Positions 24,001 through 35,528 of a stretch of DNA of 64,000 bases are shown here, one piece after another. The stretch is from Leptoclinus maculatus (Eukaryota; Chordata; Actinopteri; Perciformes; Stichaeidae). The notes beneath the pieces were generated by a model. That model did no database searches. It had not been told where the DNA came from and saw nothing but the letters and a program-made list of their open reading frames with translations. The stretch covers positions 9,043,120 through 9,107,119 of the forward strand of contig JAVDOI010000002.1 of assembly GCA_032191485.1 (NCBI GenBank), written 5' to 3'. Within the stretch, counting starts at the first letter, position 1. Each line of letters begins with the position of its first letter. The position numbers were made by a program, and so were the translations under genes.

Positions 24001-26403
24001 AAGTTTTTGGGAAAGGAAGTTGGCACTTCCAGTCCACTCTGCTAAAATGGGTTTTCACTATTAATGCAAAAGTTACACCGGTGCACACAAGTACCATATT
24101 AGGTAAACATACCAGCATACCGATGTGTCTGAACACACACAGACAAAAGGTCATGCCCTGAAATGAGCACACAGGACCTCAGTCTTTGCCGTGTTGTGAC
24201 AGTTGAAACAGCAGTGGGAGTCTGGATGGACTGACATGTGAACAAAACTCCGCAAAGTCACAGCAGGTGTTTCAGCTCCAGTCCGGAGGACTAAGAAACC
24301 AAACCATGTCAGGTGTCGGGCCTCGAATCACCTCAACTTTTAGTCCCGACGGGGCCAATTCCTTTAATACCAAACAGTGAGGTCTAGCAGGTCTTGATCC
24401 CACTGCTGGTATTTTGCAGCTGTCCAAATTGATTACACAATAGTTGTAAATAGGCACCAGCTGTCAGGAAAAAGCCCTGCTTCATAATCAAGCTTTTTAA
24501 AGGGTAGTTATGTGAATCAGTTTTTAAATGTGAAGGATTTGGTGAACCCATGCTCTTTTTTTATCTTCATTTTCAATCCCTGCTTTTCTCAACCCATTTC
24601 CGTCCATTCCCGGTAAGCTTCCCCCCCCCCTCTCTTATTCCCCTTAACTAGAATAAAAAGCACACCAGTATGAGTTGCTAAACATCCAAACCATCACCTC
24701 TTTCTTCTGCCTCACTAAATTGGTAAATATACTGTATTCTGTTTGTCCTGTAGTGCAGAGACCAGTACATAATGTTGCTGTGGTTTGTTTGCGAGGCGGC
24801 ACGGAGGCTGGAGGTGATTTTCTCAGTGCAGACATGCTCTCAGCCCTGCGGAGGGGGAAATGCAGTGGTGTGGAATAGAGAGCTTTTTAAAAGCCGGTGA
24901 ATAAAAGCTTTGACATCCCCTCTGCCCTGTGTCCCCGTCGCCATTCTCATCTTCTGTTTCCTCCAGCCGCCCTCACGCCACTGTTTCTACCAGAGCACGT
25001 CGAGATGCAGCGAACACAATTAAGCCTGATGTAATGAAATCACACTGTGCTCTGGTTAATGGAGATGTTGGTGAACGGGGTCAGTGGGTGGACTCTGCGA
25101 GTGTGTGTGTGTGTGTGCAGAGAATAGAGGCAGCTGTCAGGCGTTTCTTTTACGATTTTCAAATGGAGCACCACACTTATCTCAGGTTAGGGATCTCTAG
25201 TTGAAGTATATACACTCCTATTAAAATCCCCACTTAGATATGATGTTATCTCACCAGTATAAAGTATCTGTTTGACAGAGATGTTACGGTGGATCAGAGT
25301 GTACCCATTCCACATATTCTTGATTAATCTTATAAAGAAAAAATAGTAGTGTTTAGTCTGGCTGATAGACGAAGTAACGTGATGATATCTCAACCTTTTA
25401 AATGCTGCCAAGAACGACAGCCAACAAATGACCTTGAATACGTTGTTGCATAAGCTCTTAATGAAGGTAAAGAACCTTTTTCCACATCGCCTCCAATAAT
25501 AAATGTAGTTTAACATCACTGCCAAGTTGCCTGCGCAAGAACAGTCTACTAAAAAACACATTACACCGAACATAACACATCATTATGCTCTGCACGACCT
25601 TATCAAGCGGCACCTCAATGCAGAATCCGATAGATTAAATACTCATTGACATTTAATTTCTGCATCACATCATAGCGAGCCGGTGACCTCCGATCGGCGC
25701 AGCATGAGCCAAACTGCCGTCTCATTATACGCTGTACTGTAGATGTGAAGCCATCACACACACACAGGACCGAGCAACAGGAATCTAACTCCTTCATGAC
25801 CTCGGAGGACATTCAAGTGGCCCTTAAACTCTGTGGTCCTGAGCAGTAAATCAGCCAGATAATGAAAAAGGTCCATACGAGCAGCAGCAGGAGTACAAGA
25901 CCGGATTAATGGACCTAATGAGGTAAATATGTGGGTGGAAGTTTGGGGGTATTAAAGACATAAGGTCATTTCAACATGTTCTGGTCTGTGAAAATACAAG
26001 CATTCCTGTGTTACAAAAGAATGATTATCTACGAGCCAATTTTCTAGATGTTGGAATTAGAAACTAATAGTAGGAAGTTGTCCGTTGTATTTGGAGGTGG
26101 ATTGTAGTTTTGTCTTGAGGTTGTTATCCGTCCACAATAGAAGCTGTTTCTATTATGGATTAATGTCCAATGTTTTTAAAACCAATGAAAAGGTTGAAGA
26201 CGAGGAGTCTGTTGGATAACACATTTTTAAAAAGTCTGATAAAATATCAAGAGTTTGATTGAAGGTTCTGTCAACGTTAGCTGGTACGTTACAAGAAATG
26301 TGGTTTCACAAAAGTACTATTTGAATTAGAAAAAGTTGACAGAGGAATGAGTGATCACTTGTTATTGACATTATAGATTAGTTTCTAGTGTTATGTTAAT
26401 GAG
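24001..26403. other. Noncoding; no gene recognised
   Basis: Includes a poly(C)10 at 24621-24630 and a (GT)8 at 25101-25117. The 24945-25080 part is complex and repeat-free (GAACACAATTAAGCCTGATG) and could be a conserved element. The 128-codon minus-strand ORF at 25187-25573 is AT-rich with no domain and is probably random. Confidence 0.5.
25101..25117. repeat. (GT)8 microsatellite
   Basis: Short dinucleotide run. Confidence 0.9.
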
Positions 26404-26990
26404 TAGGGATGGTATCGTTAGGATTTCATCGATACTAGTACTCTTATTGATACTGCTCATCGGTTATTTTGTATTATTTTGTGAGAAAAAAACCCCAATT
26501 AATTAGAAAAGAATCAACACAGCTGCTCCCCTTATTCATAACTATTGTTATTAGTGACAACGAGAGTCCTCAGCATCTACTGGAGTAAAATGTAGCCACA
26601 GTTTGGATCTTTTTCTTCTCTCTGCCGTGATGCGTGTCTCACGCTGCACTGAGTCGGTGTGTTTCTCACACTGACATTGTAGGAATACATTATTTTTTAA
26701 AAACTGCTCCGTACATGTTCACATCTGGCTTTGTCTTAACTGTCTCGAACTGGTGCGGAGAGATTTACGGCATCGACTGCTGAAGGTGCTGCTCTGTTTT
26801 GTTTCTGCAATTACTGACATTTGGAAAAAAAGGAGCTGCTATTTGTGTTCCAACTTGGAACTGTGGTGTGTAAACATGGAGAAAACACATCGCCCAGCAG
26901 TGTGTTGTACTTGTACTTGTCATGGTTTATGTTCAAATGCTTGTAGTTTATATGAACACAAATAAAAGCATTACAGTGTATGAGCGTGCT
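26404..26990. mobile_element. Possible degraded DNA-transposon-like repeat
   Basis: It begins with TAGGGATGGTATCGTTAGGA then TTTCATCGATACTAGTACTC and TTATTGATACTGCTCATCGG, the 'ATCGATACT' signature of a recurrent fish repeat. The following 500 bases (CAGCTGCTCC, AGTCCTCAGCATCTACTG, CTGCACTGAGTCGGTGTG) have the character of one element. The right boundary, near AACACAAATAAAAGCATTAC, is a guess. It is noncoding: the 68-70-codon ORFs inside are on opposite strands and are not conserved domains. Confidence 0.4.
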
Positions 26991-27031
26991 GGATGGAGGT
27001 GATTTATTGTAGCGCACCGGTCAGGTCTGTA

Positions 27032-27065
27032 TCCCTCCCTCCCTCCCTCCCTCTCTCTCTCTCCC
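27032..27065. repeat. (CCCT)n / (CT)n pyrimidine tract
   Basis: About five CCCT units run into a (CT)6, giving a 34-base homopyrimidine run. Confidence 0.93.
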
Positions 27066-27322
27066 GACCCCCTCCCTCCTCCGCCTGTCAGACGGCAGTA
27101 GTAATGTGCAGGCCGTTGGTTACCGGGTCCTCTGGGGTATTAATCAGCTAACTGGCTGCCATGGAGGTGGGTGAGCTCCTTACACTGATGCACAGGCTTT
27201 TTAATCAGAACTTCCTTCACCAATTGCCGTGTGTTTGAAAGACTGATTAAATGACCACTTCGATCTCTTGAAGACAATTTTGTTCTTTCTGCCGGATCAC
27301 ACATGTATGCATATGTCCAAAC

Positions 27323-27325
<3 letters not shown>

Positions 27326-27357
<32 letters not shown>
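27326..27357. repeat. (AC)16 microsatellite
   Basis: Perfect 32-base dinucleotide run. Confidence 0.96.
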
Positions 27358-27360
<3 letters not shown>

Positions 27361-27732
27361 AAGATATATGTGAAAATAGCACAATTGAGCACACAGCTCT
27401 CAAAAAATACAGTTAAAAACAAAAAATTCTATTTTCTTTCCCACAATAGACCCTGAGAATCGTTCTCCCGAGAGTTTGTGGGCTGCGTTGAAATCTCTAT
27501 TGGAAATAATGCAGCTGCTTACTGAACCGAACGCTCAGGTGCATAATGCTGACATCCGTCAAACAGCCCCTTAGTTGACGACGCTGGCTCCAGACCAACG
27601 TTATTATTGACGTGTCTACACTTAAAGCCTTACATATGGCTTTGCCCAGAAATGATTTGTGCGACCGGCGTTTCACACTTCGGTGCGAGCGCTTTAGTGA
27701 AATGATTCGAGGAGATTTTCAAAAACACTCAC

Positions 27733-27790
27733 CTGGGGGGAATTGAACCAAGGGCTTTGGCGATCACATGACACCTGAGAAGCTGTAGGA
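27733..27790 (-). CDS. Candidate internal exon, 58 nt, product unknown
   Basis: The minus strand offers an acceptor with a pyrimidine run (CCCCTCTCCTCCGTCAG) and a near-perfect donor CCCCAG|GTGAGTGT. With one leading base the remaining 19 codons are open (PTASQVSCDRQSPWFNSPQ) and end in phase 0. With two leading bases they are also open (LQLLRCHVIAKALGSIPP). Two open frames in so short a piece carry little weight. The GGTTCAATTCC segment at its 3' end resembles a tRNA-type B box, so an old tRNA-derived SINE is an alternative reading. No protein family is recognised. Confidence 0.2.
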
Positions 27791-27968
27791 CTGACGGAGG
27801 AGAGGGGTAATCATGAGATATGTGATAGGAGCAAGAAACAATATCTGTCAGCATTGGCATTGCCACGGTGTTTGGTTTGGTGCCTGTCTGCTGCTGTCTG
27901 AGGGTCAAGAGGTAATTCAAACCCTGTTTCAGCATGTGTTTAAACGTTTCTCTGGACTCTTTTTTTAG

Positions 27969-27989
27969 GAGACAACAGATAACATAAAG
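27969..27989 (+). CDS. Candidate 21-nt microexon
   Basis: A pyrimidine-rich acceptor ending in CTCTTTTTTTAG is followed by 21 bases and a consensus donor AAG|GTAAGTTG. Only phase 0 is open and gives ETTDNIK. Vertebrate neuronal genes often carry frame-preserving microexons of this size, but the upstream intron lacks an obvious cluster of UGC motifs. Host gene unknown. The nearby minus-strand candidate (27733-27790) argues that chance signals occur here. Confidence 0.15.
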
Positions 27990-28984
27990 GTAAGTTGACA
28001 ATAACAGAAAACCTTTTTTGTTCTACTTGGCTACCTCCACACATATCTGGCACACAAGTGAGCTCACGCAAACCGCAACATTATATTTGCAAATGTAATG
28101 TCACCCAGCTCTTGTGTGTACCGTTGAAACTCATCTGTAGTCCATTAAAACAGCTCGTTCAGGAAGAGGACTTCAGTTTCATGGAAAGGTTTTCTGTCAG
28201 GGCCGGTTTGCTGCAAACTGACTATTCCCCCTTTAAAAAAAAGTATACACATTTTAGTATACAGTACAGAGCACATTATAGTTAACAAGGAAGACAGCGA
28301 CCACACTTCCAACAAGCAAATGGCGCAGATAAAAAGGATCAAAACCAAATTAAGGGTGAATTGAATCCCTCCTATATAGAAAGCACTTTGTACTGCAGGA
28401 ATCCAGGAGGCACAACACTTAAACAAAGGCGAGAGCGAGTGAAAGGGTGGAAAAGGAGAGTGGCTGATGGAGAGGTAATATAAGAGGAGGGAACACGTTA
28501 CAGGAGGGATGAAGAGCAGAGTCTGGAGAAGATGGCATAGAGAGTGGAGAGGACTGTCTGGATGAATCATGGGGTGGACCAAATGCTGTCCAGTTTAAAC
28601 TAATGGGGAGGGAATTTATGGTAACACTTAAAGAATGAGATCAATAAGGTCTGTGCTTCCAGTAGCGAGGAGAAGGAGGAGGCGAGAGCTGACCCGACAG
28701 AGGGTCAATATCGTCCAAACAGGTTCAGTTACAGTTCTGTTACAGAGGTCAATACCAGTTACCTGTGGCCTTGTGAACAATCTCACAAAGTGAATGCACC
28801 AACACTCTTTTGTCATTTTCAGTCCCTTTAAGTGGCACTCAAAAGCACACCGTTCTTTGTGTGCCTGAAATTGCAGCATCTTTTTAAGGGAATGAGCCTA
28901 ATTTGACTTTGACTGAAATGTTAATGCTGTTTGGATTATGTTCATTGCGATGTTGTTTCCAGCAAAAGGAAGTGCTGCATTGTT

Positions 28985-29190
28985 GTACCGCACGCAAGTT
29001 GGAAGGAGGTGGTCAGGGTAGACAGTGGGTGTATCAAAGCTCAGGAATTCAACATGAGAGACCGGGGTCAGAGTCCTGTGCGTGGTTCGGTTTAGGCAAC
29101 AAAAGCACTAAAAGTTTGGGAGCGATCCTGGTTTCCGGTTAAATGTCAAAAAAGTGAACATCCTGTCTTGTGCTTTCAGTCACTGTGGAG
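28985..29190 (+). mobile_element. Diverged teleost repeat with a tRNA-like segment
   Basis: The run GTCAGGGTAGACAGTGGGTG, CAAAGCTCAGGAATTCAACA, GAGACCGGGGTCAGAGTCCT, GTGGTTCGGTTTAGGCAACA and GGGAGCGATCCTGGTTTCCG matches an order of motifs I recall from a frequent percomorph repeat. GGTCAGAGTCC looks like a decayed B-box (GGTTCGANTCC), which would suit a tRNA-derived SINE. No A-box or tail could be assigned. Confidence 0.5.
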
Positions 29191-29427
29191 TTTTTCCAAT
29201 ATTAAACCTAGACCACAATTGTTCCCTAATAACAGAGGATCGTGAGAGCCAAAACATGACCATAAAAAAAGTTTAATAAAAGCTTCTACGAGGGAATATT
29301 GGTTTGCAAGAGCGGATATTGTACGAAAATGCATAAAATCCGTTGTCAGTGAACATTTCACTGATGCGCTCAGCATTCTCATTTTGCGACTTGCCAGGTA
29401 TGACACTTTTTTTTTTTTTTATTCGTG

Positions 29428-29705
29428 ATGATAAATGGACTTGAATTTATGCAGCACCTTTCTATTCTTCCGCCCACGCAAAGCGCTTCACACTGCATGT
29501 CAACAACATTCACACACAACATTCACACACTGATGGTAGAGGCTGCCATAGAAGGTGCCATCTGCTCATCGGGATCTAATCTAATCATTCACACACACAC
29601 ACACACTCGCACACCGATGGCACTTCAAAACTTTGGGAGCAATTTAGGGTTCAGCGTCTTTCGACATGCGGACCGGAGCAGCCGAGGATCGAACCGACTG
29701 AATTT
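29428..29705 (-). mobile_element. tRNA-related SINE-like repeat, minus strand
   Basis: On the plus strand it reads TAAATGGACTTGAATTTATG, CAAAGCGCTTCACACTGCAT, a CA-rich patch, CACCGATGGCACTTC, TTTGGGAGCAATTTAGGGTT, then CATGCGGACCGGAGCAGCCG and GATCGAACCGAC. The last block, reversed, is GTCGGTTCGATC, a B-box-like site, so the tRNA-like head lies at the right end and the element points to the minus strand. The A-box part appears to be missing beyond 29705. The motif order is that of an abundant fish repeat; 29191-29427 before it is AT-rich and featureless. Confidence 0.65.
29590..29606. repeat. (AC)8 inside the SINE-like repeat
   Basis: Short run that commonly expands within this family's CACACATTC region. 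Confidence 0.9.
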
Positions 29706-30068
29706 TGTGCCCAAAAAAATAATTAGGTTTCCTTATAAATGTATATAAGTATACATTCCATGAAAATATGGTTGCAAGATCACAGGTTTTCTTTTGATTA
29801 TTGCCGTAAATATACTTCTGCTAAACAGCAAGTTTTGTTCAGAGACAATGTTTAGCGTCCAATGCCAATGACTTCTTTCTCCAATATGTGCACATGGAAA
29901 CTGCTATGGTTGAAGCTAGGGCCAGTATTAACTGTTAGTGATGTGACGGGACACAAACTCTACTCTCCCACATAAAAGTTGGGTGTGCTACACGTCAATC
30001 CGCCACTTCAACCACTATTCTTTCTGCTTCACTAACGAAACCTGCTTCATGTCAGATTCACACCTCCA

Positions 30069-30084
30069 CCCCCCCCCCCCCCCC
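30069..30084. repeat. Poly(C)16 tract
   Basis: Uninterrupted run. Confidence 0.95.
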
Positions 30085-30871
30085 TGCAAGAGGAGACCCT
30101 TACTTTCTCAGTCAGATTTTCTCCTGACCCTGAACGGCGTTAAGAAGGTGCTACAAGACACTCAGGACTCAGATTTGAGGGGGTGGAGGAGTGCAGCCTG
30201 TGGGGCTTTACTTCCATTAAAAACAGTTGTGCAGGATGGAGCCGCTGCCTCGCTCCACAGTGGAATAGTTCTCTGGTTTTCAACAACAATCATCCAAGGT
30301 GTTTCTTTTGATATTCTCAGAAAAAATGTTCAGCTACAGCCAATATTGCATTTACTCAGGCAGTGGGTGGATTGTTTTGAAGACATCAGACTGGTGACAT
30401 TTAAACAGTGAGCTAAAAGCTTTGGACATGAATGAACAGTCCTGGTTTCTATTTTGCTCTCTCGCCTCTTCCATGTTTTTCTGAACTTACTGACACAATG
30501 GATCAAATCCCAATTGAACACATTGCACAATACAGGATCTACATCCAACATTGATATTATGACGCAAACGCTGATCCAAGGCCTGTCTCTTTCTTTTGAC
30601 TGGACTTTGAACAACCATCTCTTTTTAGCCAGTCAGTGTGAACCATTATGAACGGGAATCTTCTCTAAATTTAAAGTACAACTGAAGCCTGGGAAAAGAT
30701 CAAAAATCACTGAAGAACTTCATGGACCAAGTGTGTGTGAGGATATGAAGTGAAGGAAGAAAGGGGCTGAGATTTCAGACCGCTGTCAGACATTTTATTT
30801 TATGATTTCAAATGGCCCACCAGCCAGGGTGGTAGCCAAGGATTCTGGGTCCCAGACAGAATTGTACTCTG

Positions 30872-30887
30872 CCCCCCCCCCCCCCCC
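30872..30887. repeat. Poly(C)16 tract
   Basis: Uninterrupted run followed by TCCTCCC; only 0.8 kb from another of the same length. Confidence 0.95.
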
Positions 30888-30994
30888 TCCTCCCATAATA
30901 CCCCTACTTTTAAACAAAATAATCCTCCTGGAATTTTTGTGGGCAATCTCCAGCTGGCACCAAGAATTATGACCACCTTCCTCGCCACTGCCAC

Positions 30995-30996
<2 letters not shown>

Positions 30997-31039
<43 letters not shown>

Positions 31040-31059
31040 TGTGTGTGTGTGTGTGTGTG
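30997..31059. repeat. (GT)n microsatellite with a GCGC interruption
   Basis: A 63-base GT run interrupted once near 31036 by CGCG, an alternating purine-pyrimidine stretch throughout. Confidence 0.96.
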
Positions 31060-32149
31060 CTGGATTCAGTAGTTTTTCCTAGAGAAAGCTCATAAGAAAA
31101 AATAGCCATTTACAAGCCAATTTAAAAAAGTCAAAAAGGGCATTAAATCCTTCCATTTTTTTGTTTAACTTTAGAAATTTACAGGAAGAATTTAAGCATT
31201 TGGAGGTAATTTTCCTTTGATTCCATTTGCAATGAATGAATATCGTTTTCTGTATTGCTCCCTTGATGCCTTTGAATCTCTTAAATGTAAAGGCAATATG
31301 ATACACACATGGAAAGTGTCAATGTCATGCCGCCACCATGCAATTATTGTTCACTACAACCACTGTGGTCTGGAAATGTGTTGGAGAAAGAATCACTAAC
31401 ACAAGACAAAAGCTGTGAAGCACTAAATACGTGAACAATATGGACGCTTATTTCCTCAGGTTTCATAACTTTAATGGGTCACATGAAAAGAAAAGGCCCA
31501 AGGGCATTATTCTGGTACATGATTGGTTCAATACATTTTGGTTTAGTCTCTTTTATATAAACAATTTTAATAACTTCCATTTTCAAGGTCTGGAAAGGCC
31601 TTTTATGTCTGCTTGTGATCTGCAGGGGAGCACTTTAATTCATGAGGTAGTTTGATGAGAGGTCAATGCTTTCCATGCACAGACATAGTAAAGAGTCCAA
31701 TAAAGCAAAGCCCAATATTACATTATCCTGTGTCAGCAAGGGATCCAGGCACTCTGTACACATTGAGGTTGGAAACAGGGCGACATGTGCTGCGTATCAG
31801 AGGAGTTACCTGTCTGTCTCTCTGCAGTTTGGCATGTGTTTGGCTTTGGTTTGGGAGGACTGGGACCTGCTGTCTGTGTGATGGAGAGGTTTGAGCTCCG
31901 GCGGAGGAGGGGGTGGTGACAGTGTTTAATCCCTCACTGTGGCACAGGCCTGCTGTCCACCTCACCGCTCCTCTGGTAGAAAAAAAAAGAAAGAAGATGA
32001 ATCAGATCGAACTCTTAACCCCGCAACCCGGTACAACGATGACCACAATTGGGACGCAGAGAAGAGGGGAGTGAAGTACATGCGTGTGGGGGTTGAAAGC
32101 GCTGGAGTGGATGTCTGCATGGACACCAAGGTTATGTTCTAGTGAGCTG

Positions 32150-32520
32150 AGACTTGAGAACAAAATCCCACAGCTCTCCTGCGGTACCTTCAGTCTTACT
32201 GTACTCCATTAAATGCTCACTCAATCCAACATGGACCCCTGGTTCCGCTCTGCCGTACTGTACAACACCGTGCCCAGCTGGACGTATGGCATGTCTGTTT
32301 CATTTTAAAGATCCCAGCCTTTTATTGCAAGAGTTTGGGCCGGCCAAGGGGCCACTCTGGGAAAGCCATTAGGAGGTGTGTGTGAGCTGAGCCAGCCTTG
32401 GTGCGGTTACAGTAGTGCAGGGCTCTGTCTAATGACTGGAGTGGCCTGTCTGTGCACTGTAATGAAGGCAGGAGTTACTTAATATCCAGCCTGACTTTAT
32501 AAGGTGTCCTTTCAACCCCA
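32150..32520. other. Possible conserved noncoding block
   Basis: Complex, repeat-free DNA with CCATTAAATGCTCACTCAAT, AAAGATCCCAGCCTTTTATTG, TTTGGGCCGGCCAAGG and AGCCATTAGGAGGTG segments. The texture resembles vertebrate enhancers, but this is inference; no alignment was possible. No coding frame with splice sites. Confidence 0.2.
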
Positions 32521-35512
32521 TTGGAGCGGGGATAAGTGTAACATGTCAGAGACAAATCCTTACAAAGGACTGACCACGCCGAGCAGAGCCGACTACCAAC
32601 TGACGAGCAACATTCAACGACGCTTGTAAGGTCAGACTCAATTGTGCCTTCATTATGAAAATGACTTGTTTTATTGTCGCACGACATATTGCATGCCATG
32701 GCAACAGTGATTGGGCTGTAAATCCAGTGATGAGGGAGGAACGGTGCAGCAGAGAGGGCTGGAGAAGGGGAGTGGGAGGAAGGTAGGGGGGGTTGCAATT
32801 AGAGAAGTGAAAGACCACCAGGGCGGCTGCTGCCCAAACTCTCAGCTGCCACACATTTAAAGAAAAAATAGCCGCAGTACCAAAGTCACTGACAGTGAGT
32901 GAGAGTTAGGGAGGCAGATCGCAATTTGTGTTGTACAAACATTTTTTTGGGTGGCAGAGCTGCCCTGGAGACAGATATCATCTCATTGGCTGAGTTGAAG
33001 ATCGGTGGGTGGAGACAAAGCGAAAGAGACGGTCGTCCTCTCAAACAGAACAACAGGCACTTTAGAAACAAACGTTTTACTCTAAACTCTGCCAGGTTTA
33101 CTGTCATGTATGTTTTACTGTTTGTTAAAGTAACTGACAGGAACAAGTCTTAATTACAAGTAAGATGAGGACATTTTGAGATTAGAGTAAGTAATAAAAA
33201 TATTAAAATACATTCACAATAAAATCTGCTGAAGGTTTTTTTCATGGGTTGTGAGGATTAAAATAAAAGACAATAGAGCTTAATAGAACAGTTATAGTGC
33301 CCAGTCATATACTGTCTTGTATATTTAAATAGAATGAACTGTACATTGAATATATTTATACTCTCAGGTCAATGCTTTGACACCACACGAAGGTAGAGAT
33401 AAGAGATAGAATAATAGTTACAAGGGAATTTGATAACAACAATACCATCGGAACACTATTATAGAGAAACATCCATAATATGTTCTAGGTTTAGCTTTAT
33501 TGTCATGATACAGTACAGGCTTTGTAGCTCCCTCCCTGATACACACACAGAAAATGTATGAATATGGTGAACAAGGTAGAATAAGAACATTCCCCTCCAT
33601 AACAGAAGCACAGAGGGGAGAAACAGATACATTATACTATATTTAAAATAAAGAAAAAAGATGTATATATTATTTATGTACGTACGCAACTGCATATACA
33701 AAGAACTATGGGAGTAGTGGGAAATAGGTTAATGCAAAAGTGATTAAGTGCTGAATAAAAGCTCAGGAAAACACAATGAAGTTAGCAGAAGCGGCGTAAT
33801 CTTGTTTCAAATTCAGAAACAAAAATGTATATCGGATGAAGGCATTGCTACGAGTTAAACGTGAATACTTAACAAGGAGAGGCAACAAGGTCTGACCTCA
33901 TCCCATCCGAAATAGAGGGAAAGACAACTGCTTGTATTCAGTACTGTCAGAGGTATGATACTCCAGGCCAAGCATGTTAGACAAATTATTCACAAATAAG
34001 ATGGAACTTTATTATCAAGACACAGGCTACAGTCACCAGCCACAGAGCAGTGAGACAGGTCTCTGCAAATAATAATAATTGAAAACCACACACTGGAAAC
34101 CAGAGTAAATGGTCCTCTAGCTGATTGAAACAAATACCTCACTACTGAGAGTCTTCCAGGAGCCATTGCCATCCTAGCTCGCCATTTCCTGCCTTGATGG
34201 CAGAAGGACCGAGCAGCTTTTCTAACCTGCGTATCCCAACAGAACTCGTCTTTAACGATGGTTTGACTGCTTATTCAACTAATTAGTGTGTTTGCTTATG
34301 ATGGAAACACTAGCTTCAGTTGGGATTCTCTCAGAGTTGTTGTTGACCTTTTTCTCTTTGGGCGCCACAAGGAGGGCAGCAATCTAAAACGATTAATATG
34401 TTTACTTAAAGCACAGGCTGCTGATTGATACCTTGATTGATTGGGTCGGGGGCAAATTACATGAATCCAAAGATCAGCGCTTTCCAAACAGTGTAAACAA
34501 GTCATTACAACTGAGCCTTTCCTTCCTTATAAAGTACAAATACAGGTAGAGCTGCAGTCCACATTTGCAATTGATATCCTGTTGGCTTTCCATTGGTCTA
34601 ACGTCTGCCTCTGGTCTACAAGCAACCTCCTTAATGACCTGGGGTGACCTTTCTAATGGGCAACGGCATTGAAGAACGGACATAACCACCGGTTCTCCAT
34701 CATGGCAGAGAAAATACAGAGGAAGGAAGTGACAACCTGGAGAGGGCTGATGCTTCCCATATGTCAGTGGTACTGGGACTCGTTTCTAATCATGGCATAG
34801 CCTGGAGACGTATAGGGTAAGACAAACTTTAAAATAAACCAATCACTGGTATTATTCCCATGATGGCTATTAATATACACAAAAAAAATGGTGAATAAAT
34901 GCGGAAGAGACGATGAGATGAAACGTTTAACCCAGAGGGAAGAGATCTAAGACATAAACATTCAGTTAACAGAAGGCACACATGTGAAGCTCTGAGGTAG
35001 TGTATTGATGCCTCTTGAGGAAACACTAAACCCTTAAGGCATCAGTAATTACATCTCAAGGATGTACAAGATTGTGTATGTGTATTTATTGCGCTCAGAG
35101 TCAGAACACAAAGTGGACGAAGTCATCACGGTAACATCAAATTAGAGAGGCAGCCATCTTGTCAAACACACTCAGGAGCAGCTTTGTTAGTGACGAGCGT
35201 GTTAACCATGCTTGATTTTATCAGAGGAGGAATGAGACATCACCATTAGTCTTTTCTGGTTTCCTCCAACTCCTCTCGTGTCAGAAGAACCCGTTGTGGC
35301 GAGCGTGTTTTCACAGCATCAATTCCCTTCCCCAGTGAGCCAGAACGAGAAAATCCACATTTAATAAGGAACCACTTAGAGGTCATGAGTGAGCCAATAC
35401 AGACAATTCAAAGCAAATCTAGAAACACAACATCCCTGACACGAGGACTTAATAGAAATGGGGTAAATTAGTTTTACATGTAATACTGCCACATGGCTTC
35501 ATCGACCACATG

Positions 35513-35528
35513 GTGTGTGTGTGTGTGT
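35513..35528. repeat. (GT)8 microsatellite
   Basis: Short dinucleotide run. Confidence 0.9.

Larger units (their letters stand above)
27066..28984. other. Noncoding with two mutually exclusive exon candidates
   Basis: The 27470-27720 part is repeat-free with retained CpGs and CAGCTG/ATTATTGACG motifs and may be conserved. Exon candidates on opposite strands (27733-27790 minus and 27969-27989 plus) lie within 260 bases, so at least one is spurious. The 145-codon minus-strand ORF at 28145-28582 is Ser/Pro/Leu-rich and unrecognised. Confidence 0.45.
29706..30996. other. Noncoding; no gene recognised
   Basis: The 142-codon ORF at 29983-30411 runs through a poly(C)16 and shows no domain. The 30795-30960 part may be another degraded repeat (AGGATTCTGGGTCCCAGACA). 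A 95-codon minus-strand ORF at 30330-30614 is unrecognised. Confidence 0.5.

Noticed and set aside
27733..27760. GGTTCAATTCC resembling a tRNA B-box on the minus strand
   Set aside because: No A-box, acceptor stem or cloverleaf could be drawn around it, so no tRNA gene is called.
28145..28582. 145-codon minus-strand ORF with hydrophobic stretches
   Set aside because: Ser/Pro/Leu-rich translation of purine-rich plus-strand DNA; no recognisable family.
31810..31873. Minus-strand 64-nt segment with splice-like ends (QQVPVLPNQSQTHAKLQRDR)
   Set aside because: The acceptor region is a mere CACACAG and the composition is low-complexity; it also cannot be phased with the other minus-strand candidates.
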